From positions 1-64,000 of the forward strand of contig CAXLMP010000103.1 of assembly GCA_964187655.1 (NCBI GenBank): a stretch of 64,000 nucleotides of DNA, written 5' to 3'. Within the stretch, counting starts at the first letter, position 1. Every line of letters starts with the position of its first letter. A program made the translations under genes and the position numbers. Under the pieces are notes generated by a model. It made no database searches and was not told the origin of the DNA. It worked only from the letters and a program-made list of their open reading frames with translations. This stretch comes from Lentimonas sp002292345. GTDB taxonomy: Bacteria; Verrucomicrobiota; Verrucomicrobiia; Opitutales; Coraliomargaritaceae. Below, piece by piece: positions 44,978 to 54,022 of this stretch.

Positions 44978-46402
44978 TTACCCGACGCTGCCTTCCATTT
45001 CCATGTCGATGAGGCGCTTGAGCTCGACGGAGTATTCCATGGGGAAGGCTTTCATCAATTCGTTGACGAAACCGTTCACCGCGAGGCTCATAGCTTCGCC
45101 TTCGTTGAGGCCGCGTTGCATCATGTAGAAGATTTGCTCGGCGCTTACTTTTGAGACGCTGGCTTCGTGCTGCACAGTATTGTTTTCACCACGTGTGGTG
45201 ATCGCAGGATAGGTATCGGTACGGCTGTTGGTGTTGATCAGTAATGCGTCACACTCGGTATTGTTCTTACAATTCTTGAGGTGCTTTGGCATGTGCACTT
45301 GACCGCGATAAGTGGAACGTCCTTTGCCGATCGAGATCGACTTGGAGATGATGTTACTAGTGGTATTGTCAGCGAGGTGCATCATTTTTGCGCCGGTGTC
45401 TTGGTGCTGACCATCGTTGGCAAGTGCGATGGAGAGGACTTCGCCTCGGGCGCCCTTGCCCTTAAGGACCACGCCAGGATACTTCATGGTGAGGCGTGAG
45501 CCGATGTTGCAGTCGATCCATTTCACTTCGGCACCTTCGTCAGCCATGCCGCGCTTGGTGACCAGATTGAAGACATTAGACGACCAGTTCTGGACCGTAA
45601 TGTACTGAATTTTGGCACCTTTGAGAGCAACGAGCTCGACCACGGCGCTATGTAATGTAGCGGTTTCGAATTTAGGCGCGGTACAGCCCTCCATATAAGT
45701 GATCTCGGCTCCTTCGTCGGCGATGATGAGCGTACGCTCAAACTGGCCGAAGTTTTCCGCGTTGATACGAAAGTAGGCTTGTAGTGGTTGTTTGAGCTTC
45801 ACGCCCTTGGGCACGTAGATGAAGCTGCCGCCAGAGAAGGTCGCACTGTTGAGCGCGGAGAATTTATTGTCCGAAGTCGGGATGACTTTGCCGAAGTAGG
45901 GTTTGAAGATTTCCGGATACTTCATCAGGCCTTCGGTGGAACCCACAAAGATGACACCTTCTTTTTCAAGGTCCTCCTTCATGCGAGAGTACGAGGCTTC
46001 AGAGTCGAACTGTGCTTCCACTCCGGCGAGGAACTTTCGCTCCTGCTCTGGGATGCCGAGGCGTTCAAAAGTTTCCTTTACGTCGTCGGGCACTTCGTCC
46101 CATGTGCGCGCGGGCACTTGGCCTTTGGAAAGGTAGTAGCGAATCTCGTCGAAGTGGATATTTTCGAGGTCCTTATCAGCCCACTTGGTCGGCATCGGCT
46201 TCTTCTGGAAGATCTCGAGTGCCTTGAGGCGGAAGTCGAGGATCCACTGATCTTCGTCTTTGACGTTGGAGATGTATTTGACCGTGTCCTCGGTGAGGCC
46301 CACGCCAGCATCGAATTCGTAGTTTTCAGGATACTTAAAGTTTCCTTTCTCGGTATCGACGTTGATGGCTTCGTCTTGAATTTCTGTATCTGTTTCAGAC
46401 AT
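44978..46402 (-). CDS. sufB: Fe-S cluster assembly scaffold SufB
   Basis: A 474-residue scaffold subunit. It opens with a long N-terminal helical part (NYEFDAGVGLTEDTVKYIS), then the beta-helix core: EITYMEGCTAPKFETATLHSAVVELVALKGA is typical of SufB, with the conserved cysteine in GCTAP. NNTECDALLINTNSRTDTYP and VQHEASVSKVSAEQIFYMMQRGL complete the pattern. Size and motifs match the common form. It comes 47 bases after sufC. Confidence 0.95.
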   Translation of the reverse strand: MSETDTEIQDEAINVDTEKGNFKYPENYEFDAGVGLTEDTVKYISNVKDEDQWILDFRLKALEIFQKKPMPTKWADKDLENIHFDEIRYYLSKGQVPARTWDEVPDDVKETFERLGIPEQERKFLAGVEAQFDSEASYSRMKEDLEKEGVIFVGSTEGLMKYPEIFKPYFGKVIPTSDNKFSALNSATFSGGSFIYVPKGVKLKQPLQAYFRINAENFGQFERTLIIADEGAEITYMEGCTAPKFETATLHSAVVELVALKGAKIQYITVQNWSSNVFNLVTKRGMADEGAEVKWIDCNIGSRLTMKYPGVVLKGKGARGEVLSIALANDGQHQDTGAKMMHLADNTTSNIISKSISIGKGRSTYRGQVHMPKHLKNCKNNTECDALLINTNSRTDTYPAITTRGENNTVQHEASVSKVSAEQIFYMMQRGLNEGEAMSLAVNGFVNELMKAFPMEYSVELKRLIDMEMEGSVG

Positions 46403-46449
46403 ATAAAGTAATGGTTAATAGCTAATTGGTATTGGCGAAGAGCTCGCGC

Positions 46450-47211
46450 TTACGCAGTTGCGGTAACGAATGCTTGTTTGACCCAGTCGTAGCCTTTGGA
46501 TTCGAGCTCTTTGGCGAGTTCGGCGTCGCCACTGTGAACGATACGTCCGTCGAACATGACGTGCACAACGTCCGGCACGATATAGTCGAGCAGGCGTTGG
46601 TAGTGTGTGATGATGAGGAAGGCACGGTCTTCAGCGCGCATCATGTTCACTCCTTCGGAAACGATGCGGAGTGCGTCAATGTCTAGCCCAGAGTCGGTCT
46701 CATCCATTACACAATACTTTGGATCGAGCATCGACATTTGCAGGATCTCGCAGCGCTTTTTCTCGCCACCAGAAAAGCCTTCGTTGAGGGAACGTGCAGT
46801 GAACTTACGATCCATTTTGAGGGCATCCATCTTGGCGTAGAGCTCTTTGTAGTAGTCGACTGCATTGATGTCTTCGCCTTCGGGGAGGCGTGCTTGGCGA
46901 GCGGCGCGGATGAAATTAGCGATCGAAACACCAGGGATTTCGAGAGGGTATTGAAATGCAAGGAACAGGCCAGCCTTGGCGATTTCGTCGGGTGCAGCAC
47001 CGAGGATGTTAACGCCGTCGAGCAGGATCTCGCCGCTTTCAACGGTATAGTCTTCGTGGCCAGCCATGACCTTGGCGAGCGTGCTCTTACCGGTGCCATT
47101 TGGGCCCATCAGTGCGTGCACTTCACCCTTAGGAACAGTGAGATTGAAGTCTTTAAGGATGGCTTGGCCATCGATTGAGACACTGAGATTTTTGATTTCG
47201 AGCGTGTTCAT
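46450..47211 (-). CDS. sufC: Fe-S cluster assembly ATPase SufC
   Basis: A 253-residue ABC-type ATPase. Walker A is LMGPNGTGKSTLAKVMAGH (near 33-51), the signature is NEGFSGGEKKRCEILQM, Walker B is YCVMDETDSGLDIDAL, and the switch histidine is in LIITHYQRLLDYI. It powers conformational change of the SufB-SufD scaffold. It starts 28 bases after perR ends. Confidence 0.96.
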   Translation of the reverse strand: MNTLEIKNLSVSIDGQAILKDFNLTVPKGEVHALMGPNGTGKSTLAKVMAGHEDYTVESGEILLDGVNILGAAPDEIAKAGLFLAFQYPLEIPGVSIANFIRAARQARLPEGEDINAVDYYKELYAKMDALKMDRKFTARSLNEGFSGGEKKRCEILQMSMLDPKYCVMDETDSGLDIDALRIVSEGVNMMRAEDRAFLIITHYQRLLDYIVPDVVHVMFDGRIVHSGDAELAKELESKGYDWVKQAFVTATA

Positions 47212-47239
47212 TGTATTTTAATTATAAATTAGTTGAAAG

Positions 47240-47671
47240 TTAGTCGTGGCACTCGCCGCATTTACCGTCGTAGGCGATGTCGATATGCTGCGCTGAAAAG
47301 CCTTCCGGTAGAGTGGCCATTAGTTCGGAGATCAATTTGTCGGATAGTTCAATATCGACAATCTCACCGCTTTCTCGGCAATAAAAGTGGGCGTGCTGCG
47401 TGAGGTTGGGGCAGTAGCGGGTTGGTTCGCGCTCGAAGTTGACTTGGCGAATGAGGCTGGTGTCGGTCAGTGTCTCGAGGCAGTTATAAACCGTGGCCAA
47501 TGAGATCGAGGGCATGCCTTCACGGGCGCGGGCATAGATTTCGTCCGCGGTTGGGTGGTCGCGTTTTTCCAGCAGTAGGGCAAAGATGTGCTCGCGCTGC
47601 TTGGTGGAGCGCTGTCCGCTGCGCTCCAGAGCATCGTCGAGAAGCTCTTTATATTGTGGTGATAGTTGCAT
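47240..47671 (-). CDS. perR: Fur-family peroxide-type regulator (PerR-like)
   Basis: A 143-residue winged-helix metalloregulator: DNA-binding part ERSGQRSTKQREHIFALLLEKR and TVYNCLETLTDTSLI, then the metal site region TQHAHFYCRESGEIVDIEL with the HxH motif. The structural zinc site seems reduced: CRES in place of CxxC, with a CGEC pair kept at the end. A near-consensus Per box upstream supports peroxide or iron control rather than a Fur role. It leads the suf operon, so it probably represses perR-sufCBDT and releases it under peroxide or iron stress. Confidence 0.86.
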   Translation of the reverse strand: MQLSPQYKELLDDALERSGQRSTKQREHIFALLLEKRDHPTADEIYARAREGMPSISLATVYNCLETLTDTSLIRQVNFEREPTRYCPNLTQHAHFYCRESGEIVDIELSDKLISELMATLPEGFSAQHIDIAYDGKCGECHD

Positions 47672-47784
47672 GTGTGGTCGGATCGGTGGTTGAGAGTCGT
47701 TTTTTTATTCTTGGATAGTTTTAATCGCATTAATAATGAGACTGAGTAGCAATAAAGTCGAAAATTGAAGGAATGCAAGCCTAA

Positions 47785-47799
47785 TTGGAATAATTCTAA
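47785..47799. promoter_or_regulatory. Per box (PerR operator) upstream of perR-suf
   Basis: Read on the minus strand the site is TTAGAATTATTCCAA; the known PerR-box consensus is TTAGAATNATTCTAA, so 14 of 15 positions agree and it is almost palindromic. It lies 114 bases before the perR ATG. Just downstream on the same strand a TTGCAT, 16 bases, TTTATT pair could be the promoter. It also faces the rsmE side. The rest of the 396-base gap (47672-48067) shows no gene that I can support. Confidence 0.78.
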
Positions 47800-48067
47800 A
47801 TAGGAACTTGTATCAGATTTACTAATCCTAGGTTGCCGGCTGTTCGCTTAAATGAATGCGAATGGTTGTCGCGATTTCATTGGTTGCAGCCGCTTTTCAA
47901 TTGGAGAACAGGCCTGTCGTGGTGCTGAGGTTCTGTCGGAATGGCTACTATTATGTAGGGTACCACGCGGAGCTAGTAGGGAGTGGTCGATTGAAGCGTT
48001 TTGTGAGTTGCAGAGATTATTTGAGGGGGGGCTTGTCTGGCGCGGTGGAAGTCGCCAAGTTGTGGGT

Positions 48068-48793
48068 ATGGCACGTTATCGATCATTTTTATTTACGGGG
48101 GCGACAGTGGGGGAAGGATTCCTGATTCTGGATGCGCGGGAAAGTCATCACCTTGTGCGAGTGTTTCGTGCCAAGTTGGGCGCGACGATTGAGGTGCTCG
48201 ACGGTAAGGGCACCCGCTACCTAGGGACGATCGAGGTGGCAAATGGTAAGGCAGTCCGTGTGGCGGTGGAGTCTGTCGAGACCATGCCTGTACCGCGGCC
48301 GCGCGTGACTCTTCTGCAATCGGTTCCTAAGGGCAAAGCGATGGACCTGATTCTGCGAATGGCGACGGAAATTGGGGCTTCTGTGATTCAACCTGTATTT
48401 ACCGATCAAGGGGAGCACGGCCAGCCGAAGATAGACAAGTGGCAGGTCTCGATAATTGAGGCCTGCAAGCAGTGTGGCTTGAGCTATGTGCCCGAGCTGT
48501 CGGAGCCGTGTGGTTTAGGAGATTGGCTGCAAGCGACTCCAATCGCTGAAGGTGCGCTACGCATCGTGGCAAGTCTGGAGGAGGGCAGCCGTCCGTTGCT
48601 CGAAACTTTGAATGCGGCTGGCTCGTTAGACGAAGTGGTCGTCGCCGTCGGCCCAGCGGGGGATTTCTCGGTGGCGGAGTATGCTCAACTACGTGAATCG
48701 GGCTTTAAGGCGGTGCGCTTGGGAGCCAATGTGCTGCGCACCGAAACGGCGGCGGCATATATCCTGAGCGTGGTGGATCAGGCAGCACGCTAG
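48068..48793 (+). CDS. rsmE: 16S rRNA m3U1498 methyltransferase RsmE
   Basis: A 241-residue SPOUT methyltransferase. The N-terminal PUA-like domain is at about 1-70 (DARESHHLVRVFRAKLGATIEVLDGKG); the knot domain has LLQSVPKGKAMDLILRMATEIGASVIQPVFTDQ, VVAVGPAGDFSVAEYAQL and VRLGANVLRTETAAAYIL. It methylates U1498 in the decoding region of 16S rRNA. The start at MARYRSFLFTG is chosen; the frame is open 72 codons further up, but that stretch is not family-like. It heads the rsmE-dtd-mpg group. Confidence 0.92.
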   Translation: MARYRSFLFTGATVGEGFLILDARESHHLVRVFRAKLGATIEVLDGKGTRYLGTIEVANGKAVRVAVESVETMPVPRPRVTLLQSVPKGKAMDLILRMATEIGASVIQPVFTDQGEHGQPKIDKWQVSIIEACKQCGLSYVPELSEPCGLGDWLQATPIAEGALRIVASLEEGSRPLLETLNAAGSLDEVVVAVGPAGDFSVAEYAQLRESGFKAVRLGANVLRTETAAAYILSVVDQAAR

Positions 48794-48813
48794 GTGGAGC
48801 GCATTGTTATCCC

Positions 48814-49269
48814 ATGCGAGCAGTGATTCAACGCGTCTCCCGAGCATCAGTTGTGGTCAAAGATGCGACGATGGGGGCAATCAATGCGGGGGTCTTAATC
48901 TTTCTCGGAGTGGGCGATACGGATGGCGCTGAGGATGTCGAATGGCTGGTCGGCCGCATTGCAAAGCTACGCATTTTTGAAGACGAAACGGGCCGGATGA
49001 ATCGCTCTCTAATCGACGGGGGTGGTGAGGCGCTGGTGATTAGTCAGTTCACACTCTTTGGTCGTTTAAACAAAGGCAATCGCCCGTCCTTCAATCGTGC
49101 TGCTTTGCCCGACCAGGCGGTGCTATTGTATGAACAATTTGTGCGCGAGCTCTCGACTACATTGGGAAAAGAAGTGCCGACCGGTTGCTTTGGCGAGAAT
49201 ATGCAGGTCGAGGCGCATAACGATGGTCCGGTCACACTGGTGATCGACACAAAGATGCGTGATTTCTAA
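48814..49269 (+). CDS. dtd: D-aminoacyl-tRNA deacylase
   Basis: A 151-residue enzyme that removes D-amino acids from tRNA. It has MRAVIQRVSRASVVV at the start, the cross-subunit SQFTLFG motif, and the NDGPVTLVIDT motif holding the Gly-Pro selection element. Length is typical. It is 20 bases after rsmE, and its stop shares one base with the mpg start, so all three are translated from one transcript. Confidence 0.95.
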   Translation: MRAVIQRVSRASVVVKDATMGAINAGVLIFLGVGDTDGAEDVEWLVGRIAKLRIFEDETGRMNRSLIDGGGEALVISQFTLFGRLNKGNRPSFNRAALPDQAVLLYEQFVRELSTTLGKEVPTGCFGENMQVEAHNDGPVTLVIDTKMRDF

Positions 49270-49799
49270 TGGCGCGCGTTCTCAACAAGGCTTTCTTTGA
49301 TCGACCGACAATCGATGTCGCTCGCGACTTACTGGGTAAGCAACTGTGCCGCCGGCTGGATTCGGGTAAAATTATTCGAGCGCGGATTTGTGAGACGGAG
49401 GCCTACGATGGTTTTGAGGATCGTGCCTCACATGCCAGCAACGGCGCGACGACGCGCAATGTGGTGATGTTCGGTCCACCTGGACGGGCCTATATCTACC
49501 TCTGTTATGGCGTGCATTGGTTACTCAATATCACCACCCGCGAGAAGGGCTATCCCGCGGCAGTGCTAATTCGAGCTGTCGAGGGCGTCGAAGGACCAGG
49601 GCGTTTAACCAAGCACTTCCAGATTAACAGTTCGTTTAACGATCAACTGCTGACACGCGTCGGCGGACTGTGGCTAGAGAATGTCGACGGCGAAGTCAGC
49701 CCCGCCGAAATTGTTGCGACCTCTCGTGTTGGAGTCGATTATGCTGGAGTGGAGTGGGCGGCGATGCCTTGGCGCTTCGTTTGGAAGCGGCTGGAGTGA
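49269..49799 (+). CDS. mpg: 3-methyladenine DNA glycosylase (AAG/MPG type)
   Basis: A 176-residue glycosylase that removes alkylated purines from DNA. Conserved parts: DLLGKQLCRRL, the catalytic-glutamate region RICETEAYDGFEDRASHA, the AYIYLCYGVHWLLNI wedge motif and AVLIRAVEGVEGPGRLTKHF. The family occurs in scattered bacteria; length is slightly below average. The start overlaps dtd (TAATG). Confidence 0.93.
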   Translation: MARVLNKAFFDRPTIDVARDLLGKQLCRRLDSGKIIRARICETEAYDGFEDRASHASNGATTRNVVMFGPPGRAYIYLCYGVHWLLNITTREKGYPAAVLIRAVEGVEGPGRLTKHFQINSSFNDQLLTRVGGLWLENVDGEVSPAEIVATSRVGVDYAGVEWAAMPWRFVWKRLE

Positions 49800-49814
49800 T
49801 TCGTCGTTGCTGAC

Positions 49815-51662
49815 TTACTCCACAGTGACGGATTTCGCTAAGTTGCGCGGCTTGTCGACATCGCAGCCGCGTTCGAGTGCAACGTGGTAACTGAGCAGTT
49901 GGACCGGGATACTCATCAGGATTGGCGTTACGATTTCATGGCATTCGGGAACTCTAACAATCTCGTTGACCGCACCTTCGGGGATTTCGCAACCTTCGGT
50001 CGCGATGCAGATGACCTTGCCTTTGCGGGCTTTGACTTCCTGTAAGTTGGCTAGGCTCTTACTAAAGATTTCACCGCTGGTGGTAAGGAATACGCTGGGG
50101 CACTCTTCGCAGATGAGTGCGATAGGACCGTGCTTCATCTCCGCCGCTGGGTAACCTTCGGCGTGAATGTAGGAAATCTCTTTGAGCTTTAGTGCTCCTT
50201 CCAGTGCGATCGGGAACATGAGCTGTCGGCCGAGAAAGAGGCAGTCTTCATACTTCGCGTATTTTTTGGCGATGGCCGCGATCTTGTCATTCTGCTTAAG
50301 GATTTCTTCTACTTGGGCAGGCACTTGCTTGAGAGCTTTAACGATTTCGACACCGTCGCCATAGCTGAGATCACGGAGGCGACCAAGGTAGAGTGCGAGC
50401 ATTGCGCAAATCATGATCTGCGAAGTGAATGCTTTGGTCGATGCAACGCCGATCTCTGGACCCGCATGTTGATAGATGCCGCCGTCGCTCTCGCGAGCAA
50501 TGGTGGAGCCGACGCTGTTGTTGATCGCCAGGGTGCGGTAGCCTTTACGTCTGGCTTCGCGGAGTGCGCCGAGTGTATCGATCGTTTCGCCAGACTGGCT
50601 GATGGCGATGACGAGGGTGTTTTTATCCAACGGCGCGTTGCGGTAGCGAAACTCGGAGGCGTATTCGACTTCGACCGGGATGCGAGCATAGCGTTCGATT
50701 AGGTATTCGGCGACAAGACAAGAGTGCCATGCCGTGCCACAGGCGAGGAAAAGAATGCGGTCGATTTGGCGCAGTTCCTGCGGATTCAGGTTCAAGCCAC
50801 CAAATACGGCGGTGCTGCCGTCATCAGAGAAACGTCCACGCATGCCGTTCTCTAGCGAGGTCGACTGCTCGAAGATTTCCTTCTGCATAAAATGGTCGTA
50901 GTCGCCGAGTTCGGCCTCGGAGGTGTCCCAATCGACCTGGTGGATCACAGCTTCGACCGATTTACTGCTGACGGTGGTGATCGAGAAATCGTCGTCGCAG
51001 AGATGCACGACTTCATTGTCGTTCAGATAAACGACGTTTTGGGTGCAGTGAGTGATCGCGTTGACATCGCTAGCGAGCAGGTTTTCACCTTTGCCTAGGC
51101 CGAGGATCAGCGGCGAACCCTTACGCGCGCCGATTAGCTCGCCGGGGAAGTCTGTGCAGATGACTGCAATGCCGTAGGTCCCTTCGACGTGACTGAGACT
51201 CTTTCGAACTGATTCGAGGAAGCGGTTTTTTCCGGCGACTTCGGGCTCTTTAGCATAGTGATAAGCGATCAAGTTGCAGAGCGCCTCGGAGTCGGTCTGA
51301 GACTGAAAGCTATAGCCTTGTTCGGTCAGGAATTTCTTCATCCCGACGTAATTTTCGATCACGCCGTTATGCACCAGCGCAATCTTGCCATCACTACTGC
51401 TATGTGGGTGCGCATTGGCTTCGGTGACGTCGCCGTGCGTGGCCCAACGAGTGTGACTGATGCCGAGGGTGCCGCCCAGATCATCACCCAATGCGGTTTC
51501 TAGTTCGACGACCCGACCTGTGCGCTTAGTCTGTTTGATGCCGTCAACTGACCAGATAGCGACGCCAGAAGAGTCGTAGCCCCTGTATTCTAGGCGCTTC
51601 AGTCCATCTAGCATAACACTTCCCGCTCGATCGCGGCCGATATATCCAACAATTCCACACAT
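49815..51662 (-). CDS. glmS: Glutamine-fructose-6-phosphate aminotransferase
   Basis: A 615-residue enzyme making glucosamine-6-phosphate for cell-wall synthesis. The N-terminal glutaminase domain begins MCGIVGYIGRDRAGSV, with Cys2 as nucleophile, and includes GISHTRWATHG and HPHSSSDGKIALVHNG. The C-terminal half has two SIS domains: FLACGTAWHSCLVAEYLIE and AISQSGETIDTLGALREAR, ending in KPRNLAKSVTVE, the usual GlmS tail. It converges with mpg, 15 bases apart. I see no glmS ribozyme in the 75-base gap upstream. Confidence 0.97.
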   Translation of the reverse strand: MCGIVGYIGRDRAGSVMLDGLKRLEYRGYDSSGVAIWSVDGIKQTKRTGRVVELETALGDDLGGTLGISHTRWATHGDVTEANAHPHSSSDGKIALVHNGVIENYVGMKKFLTEQGYSFQSQTDSEALCNLIAYHYAKEPEVAGKNRFLESVRKSLSHVEGTYGIAVICTDFPGELIGARKGSPLILGLGKGENLLASDVNAITHCTQNVVYLNDNEVVHLCDDDFSITTVSSKSVEAVIHQVDWDTSEAELGDYDHFMQKEIFEQSTSLENGMRGRFSDDGSTAVFGGLNLNPQELRQIDRILFLACGTAWHSCLVAEYLIERYARIPVEVEYASEFRYRNAPLDKNTLVIAISQSGETIDTLGALREARRKGYRTLAINNSVGSTIARESDGGIYQHAGPEIGVASTKAFTSQIMICAMLALYLGRLRDLSYGDGVEIVKALKQVPAQVEEILKQNDKIAAIAKKYAKYEDCLFLGRQLMFPIALEGALKLKEISYIHAEGYPAAEMKHGPIALICEECPSVFLTTSGEIFSKSLANLQEVKARKGKVICIATEGCEIPEGAVNEIVRVPECHEIVTPILMSIPVQLLSYHVALERGCDVDKPRNLAKSVTVE

Positions 51663-51737
51663 AAGGCTTCAATTCAGCGTCTAGACACGCTAATAATCAA
51701 GACAATTGATTATCTCAGTCCACCCCAAATAATATAT

Positions 51738-53033
51738 ATGAAGAAGCGTAAGATTATCTGCATTATCATGGGAGGCGGTCGCGGCTCGCGCCTAAGTCCT
51801 TTAACTAAAGAGCGTTGCAAGCCTGCGGTGCCGCTTGCAGGTAAATATCGACTGGTGGATATTCCTATTAGTAATTGCCTCAATGCGGGGATGAATCAGA
51901 TATATGTTTTGACGCAGTTTAATACCGCGTCGCTGCATCGCCACATTCAAGAGTCGTATAAATTCGATTCCTTTGGTGGTGGATGTGTAGATATTTTATC
52001 CGCGGAGCAAACTGATTCGAGTGACGGTTGGTATCAAGGCACCGCAGATGCAGTGCGCCAGAACATGAACCACTTCGGCGGAACGGGGGAAGACGATCTG
52101 TATGTAATTCTTTCGGGTGATCAGTTGTACCGCATGGATCTAGCGGATGTCGTGCGTGAGCATGATGCGTCGGGTGCTGCCGTGACGATCACCGCGAAAC
52201 CGCTCGGTCTGGATGAGGCCGAGGGCCTGGGCTTAATGCGCATCGATGATAATCTTGAAATCACTGAGTTTGTTGAAAAGCCAACTGATCCAGAGGTGAT
52301 TCAAGGCCTTGCCGTGGGTGAAAGTGTGCGTAATAAAATGCATGATCCGGGCACAAAAGACTACTGTCTCGCATCAATGGGTATTTACGTGTTCAACGCG
52401 AAGACATTGATCGCAGCGCTGGCGACTGATACGACAGACTTTGGTAAGGAAATTATCCCTGGGCTACTTGGTAAGGAGAAGATGTGCAGTTATGTCTTTG
52501 ATGAGTACTGGGAAGATATCGGGACTGTGAAGGCATTTTTTGACGCCAACTTGAGTCTTACCGACGAAGTTCCTCCGTTTAATTTCTTTGATGAAGAAGC
52601 GAAAATTTACACACGTGCTCGTCTCTTGCCCGCCTCGAAGCTAAATTCCTGTAAGGTCAATCGATCGGTGGTGTCGGATGGCTGTATCGTGACAAATGGC
52701 TGCTTGAACCGCTGTTCATTGGGTGTGCGCTCGGTGGTGCATAGCGGCGCGAATTTGAAGGATGTTGTGATGCTGGGGGCGGATTCTTATGAGACGGTTG
52801 AGGAGCTGAGTGAGAATGTTGCCGTGGGCCGTCCAGCAATTGGTGTTGGTCCTGGTAGCGTGGTGAAGCATGCGATCTTGGATAAGAATGTTCGTATCGG
52901 TCGCAATGTGGTACTGGATCCTACTGGTTTGCCTGACCACTTTGGCGAGGGTGTCGATCTCGCGATTCGAGATGGCGTGCTGATCGTTTGTAAGAATGTC
53001 GTGGTGCCAGATGACTTTGTGCTGAAAGGCTAG
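51738..53033 (+). CDS. glgC: Glucose-1-phosphate adenylyltransferase
   Basis: A 431-residue enzyme producing ADP-glucose for glycogen. The catalytic domain begins with IMGGGRGSRLSPLTKERCKPAVPLAGKYRLVDI, followed by WYQGTADAVRQNM and the glucose-phosphate motif EFVEKPTDP; YWEDIGTVKAFFDAN is also conserved. A left-handed beta-helix (about 300-430) gives the C-terminal allosteric domain. Length matches plant-type and bacterial forms. It is divergent from glmS with 75 bases between, and ends with a strong terminator. Confidence 0.94.
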   Translation: MKKRKIICIIMGGGRGSRLSPLTKERCKPAVPLAGKYRLVDIPISNCLNAGMNQIYVLTQFNTASLHRHIQESYKFDSFGGGCVDILSAEQTDSSDGWYQGTADAVRQNMNHFGGTGEDDLYVILSGDQLYRMDLADVVREHDASGAAVTITAKPLGLDEAEGLGLMRIDDNLEITEFVEKPTDPEVIQGLAVGESVRNKMHDPGTKDYCLASMGIYVFNAKTLIAALATDTTDFGKEIIPGLLGKEKMCSYVFDEYWEDIGTVKAFFDANLSLTDEVPPFNFFDEEAKIYTRARLLPASKLNSCKVNRSVVSDGCIVTNGCLNRCSLGVRSVVHSGANLKDVVMLGADSYETVEELSENVAVGRPAIGVGPGSVVKHAILDKNVRIGRNVVLDPTGLPDHFGEGVDLAIRDGVLIVCKNVVVPDDFVLKG

Positions 53034-53063
53034 TTTATAGTTATCAATTACATTGCTATTACT

Positions 53064-53094
53064 AAGCCGCGATTCGTCAGAATCGCGGCTTTTG
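53064..53094 (+). terminator. Rho-independent terminator after glgC
   Basis: AAGCCGCGATTC pairs perfectly with GAATCGCGGCTT (12 bp) around a 4-base loop, ending in a short T run. Confidence 0.9.
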
Positions 53095-53176
53095 TATTGC
53101 TATTTATAGCATTTGTTTGCATAATTTTAATTAAGAAAAGCGAACGTCCTCGTGTTAACCTCAAGCCCAATTGATA

Positions 53177-54022
53177 ATGAAAAATTTACTTATTTGCACG
53201 GATGGCTCAAATTATTCTCAAGAGTGTTGTCGGTATGCCGCATGGTTTGCCAAGCAACTGGGAGCAAAAGTTGAAGTGCTGTATGTGACGGATCTGCGGC
53301 AGTTTGAGATTCCTGTCGTCGCCGATCTCAGTGGCAGCCTAGGGATTCAACCATACGAGGGAATGATCGCCCAACTTCAAGAGGTTGAAGTGCGGAAGGC
53401 GAAGTTTGTTGAGGAGTCCGCCATGGCGATTTTTGAGACTGAGGGGGTGTTGGATTACACCACGTTTCATCATGAGACGGGAATGCTGGTCGATGCGATT
53501 GAGGACTATGCCGAGCGTGCTGACATGATTCTGCTTGGTAAGCGAGGGGAGAATGCCAATTTTGCGACCGAGCATCTAGGCTCGATGTTAGAGCGTGTCG
53601 TGCGTGCTTCGACTAAACCATGCGTGGTAACTTCGCGAGAGTTTAGGCCAATTTATCATGTCGCAATTGCTTGCGATGGGGGAGTCAGTTGCCAGCGGGC
53701 ACTTGAATTTATGGCGCATTCCGAGTTGTTTCGCGCCTTTGATCTACACGTAGTGTCCGTCGCCGAAAGCCATCAAGAAGATCAAGCCGCCGCGCAACTC
53801 GCTGAAGCAGAACGAATGATGAATGCGTCTGGGCTCTATCCCGCCTGCCAAGTGCTGAGCGGTGAGGCGGAGACGGCGATCGCGGACTATGTGCAGAGCG
53901 CCAAAATCGATCTATTGGTGGCAGGTGCTTATGGGCACAGTCGTATTCGAAAATTGCTAATTGGTAGCACCACCACCGAATTATTGCGGCGCTGCCACGT
54001 GCCGGTGCTCTGCTTTCGTTAG
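53177..54022 (+). CDS. Universal stress protein, two USP domains
   Basis: A 281-residue tandem USP protein. Domain 1 (about 1-145): LLICTDGSNYSQECCRYA, then LLGKRGENANF and HLGSMLERVVRASTKPCVVT. Domain 2 (about 150-281): HVAIACDGGVSCQRALEF and LLVAGAYGHSRIRKLLIGSTTTELLRRCHVPVLCF, which has the GxxGxxxxxxxGS/T ATP-binding pattern. It likely binds ATP in domain 2 at least. The ATG is chosen over an in-frame TTG two codons earlier. Its stop overlaps that of the converging lgt by four bases. Confidence 0.9.
   Translation: MKNLLICTDGSNYSQECCRYAAWFAKQLGAKVEVLYVTDLRQFEIPVVADLSGSLGIQPYEGMIAQLQEVEVRKAKFVEESAMAIFETEGVLDYTTFHHETGMLVDAIEDYAERADMILLGKRGENANFATEHLGSMLERVVRASTKPCVVTSREFRPIYHVAIACDGGVSCQRALEFMAHSELFRAFDLHVVSVAESHQEDQAAAQLAEAERMMNASGLYPACQVLSGEAETAIADYVQSAKIDLLVAGAYGHSRIRKLLIGSTTTELLRRCHVPVLCFR

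Noticed and set aside
47852..48067. 72-codon N-terminal extension of rsmE
   Set aside because: Not family-like; the ATG at 48068 gives a normal-length RsmE beginning with the PUA-like domain.
51663..51737. Possible glmS ribozyme
   Set aside because: The gap to glgC is only 75 bases and shows no ribozyme-like pairing.
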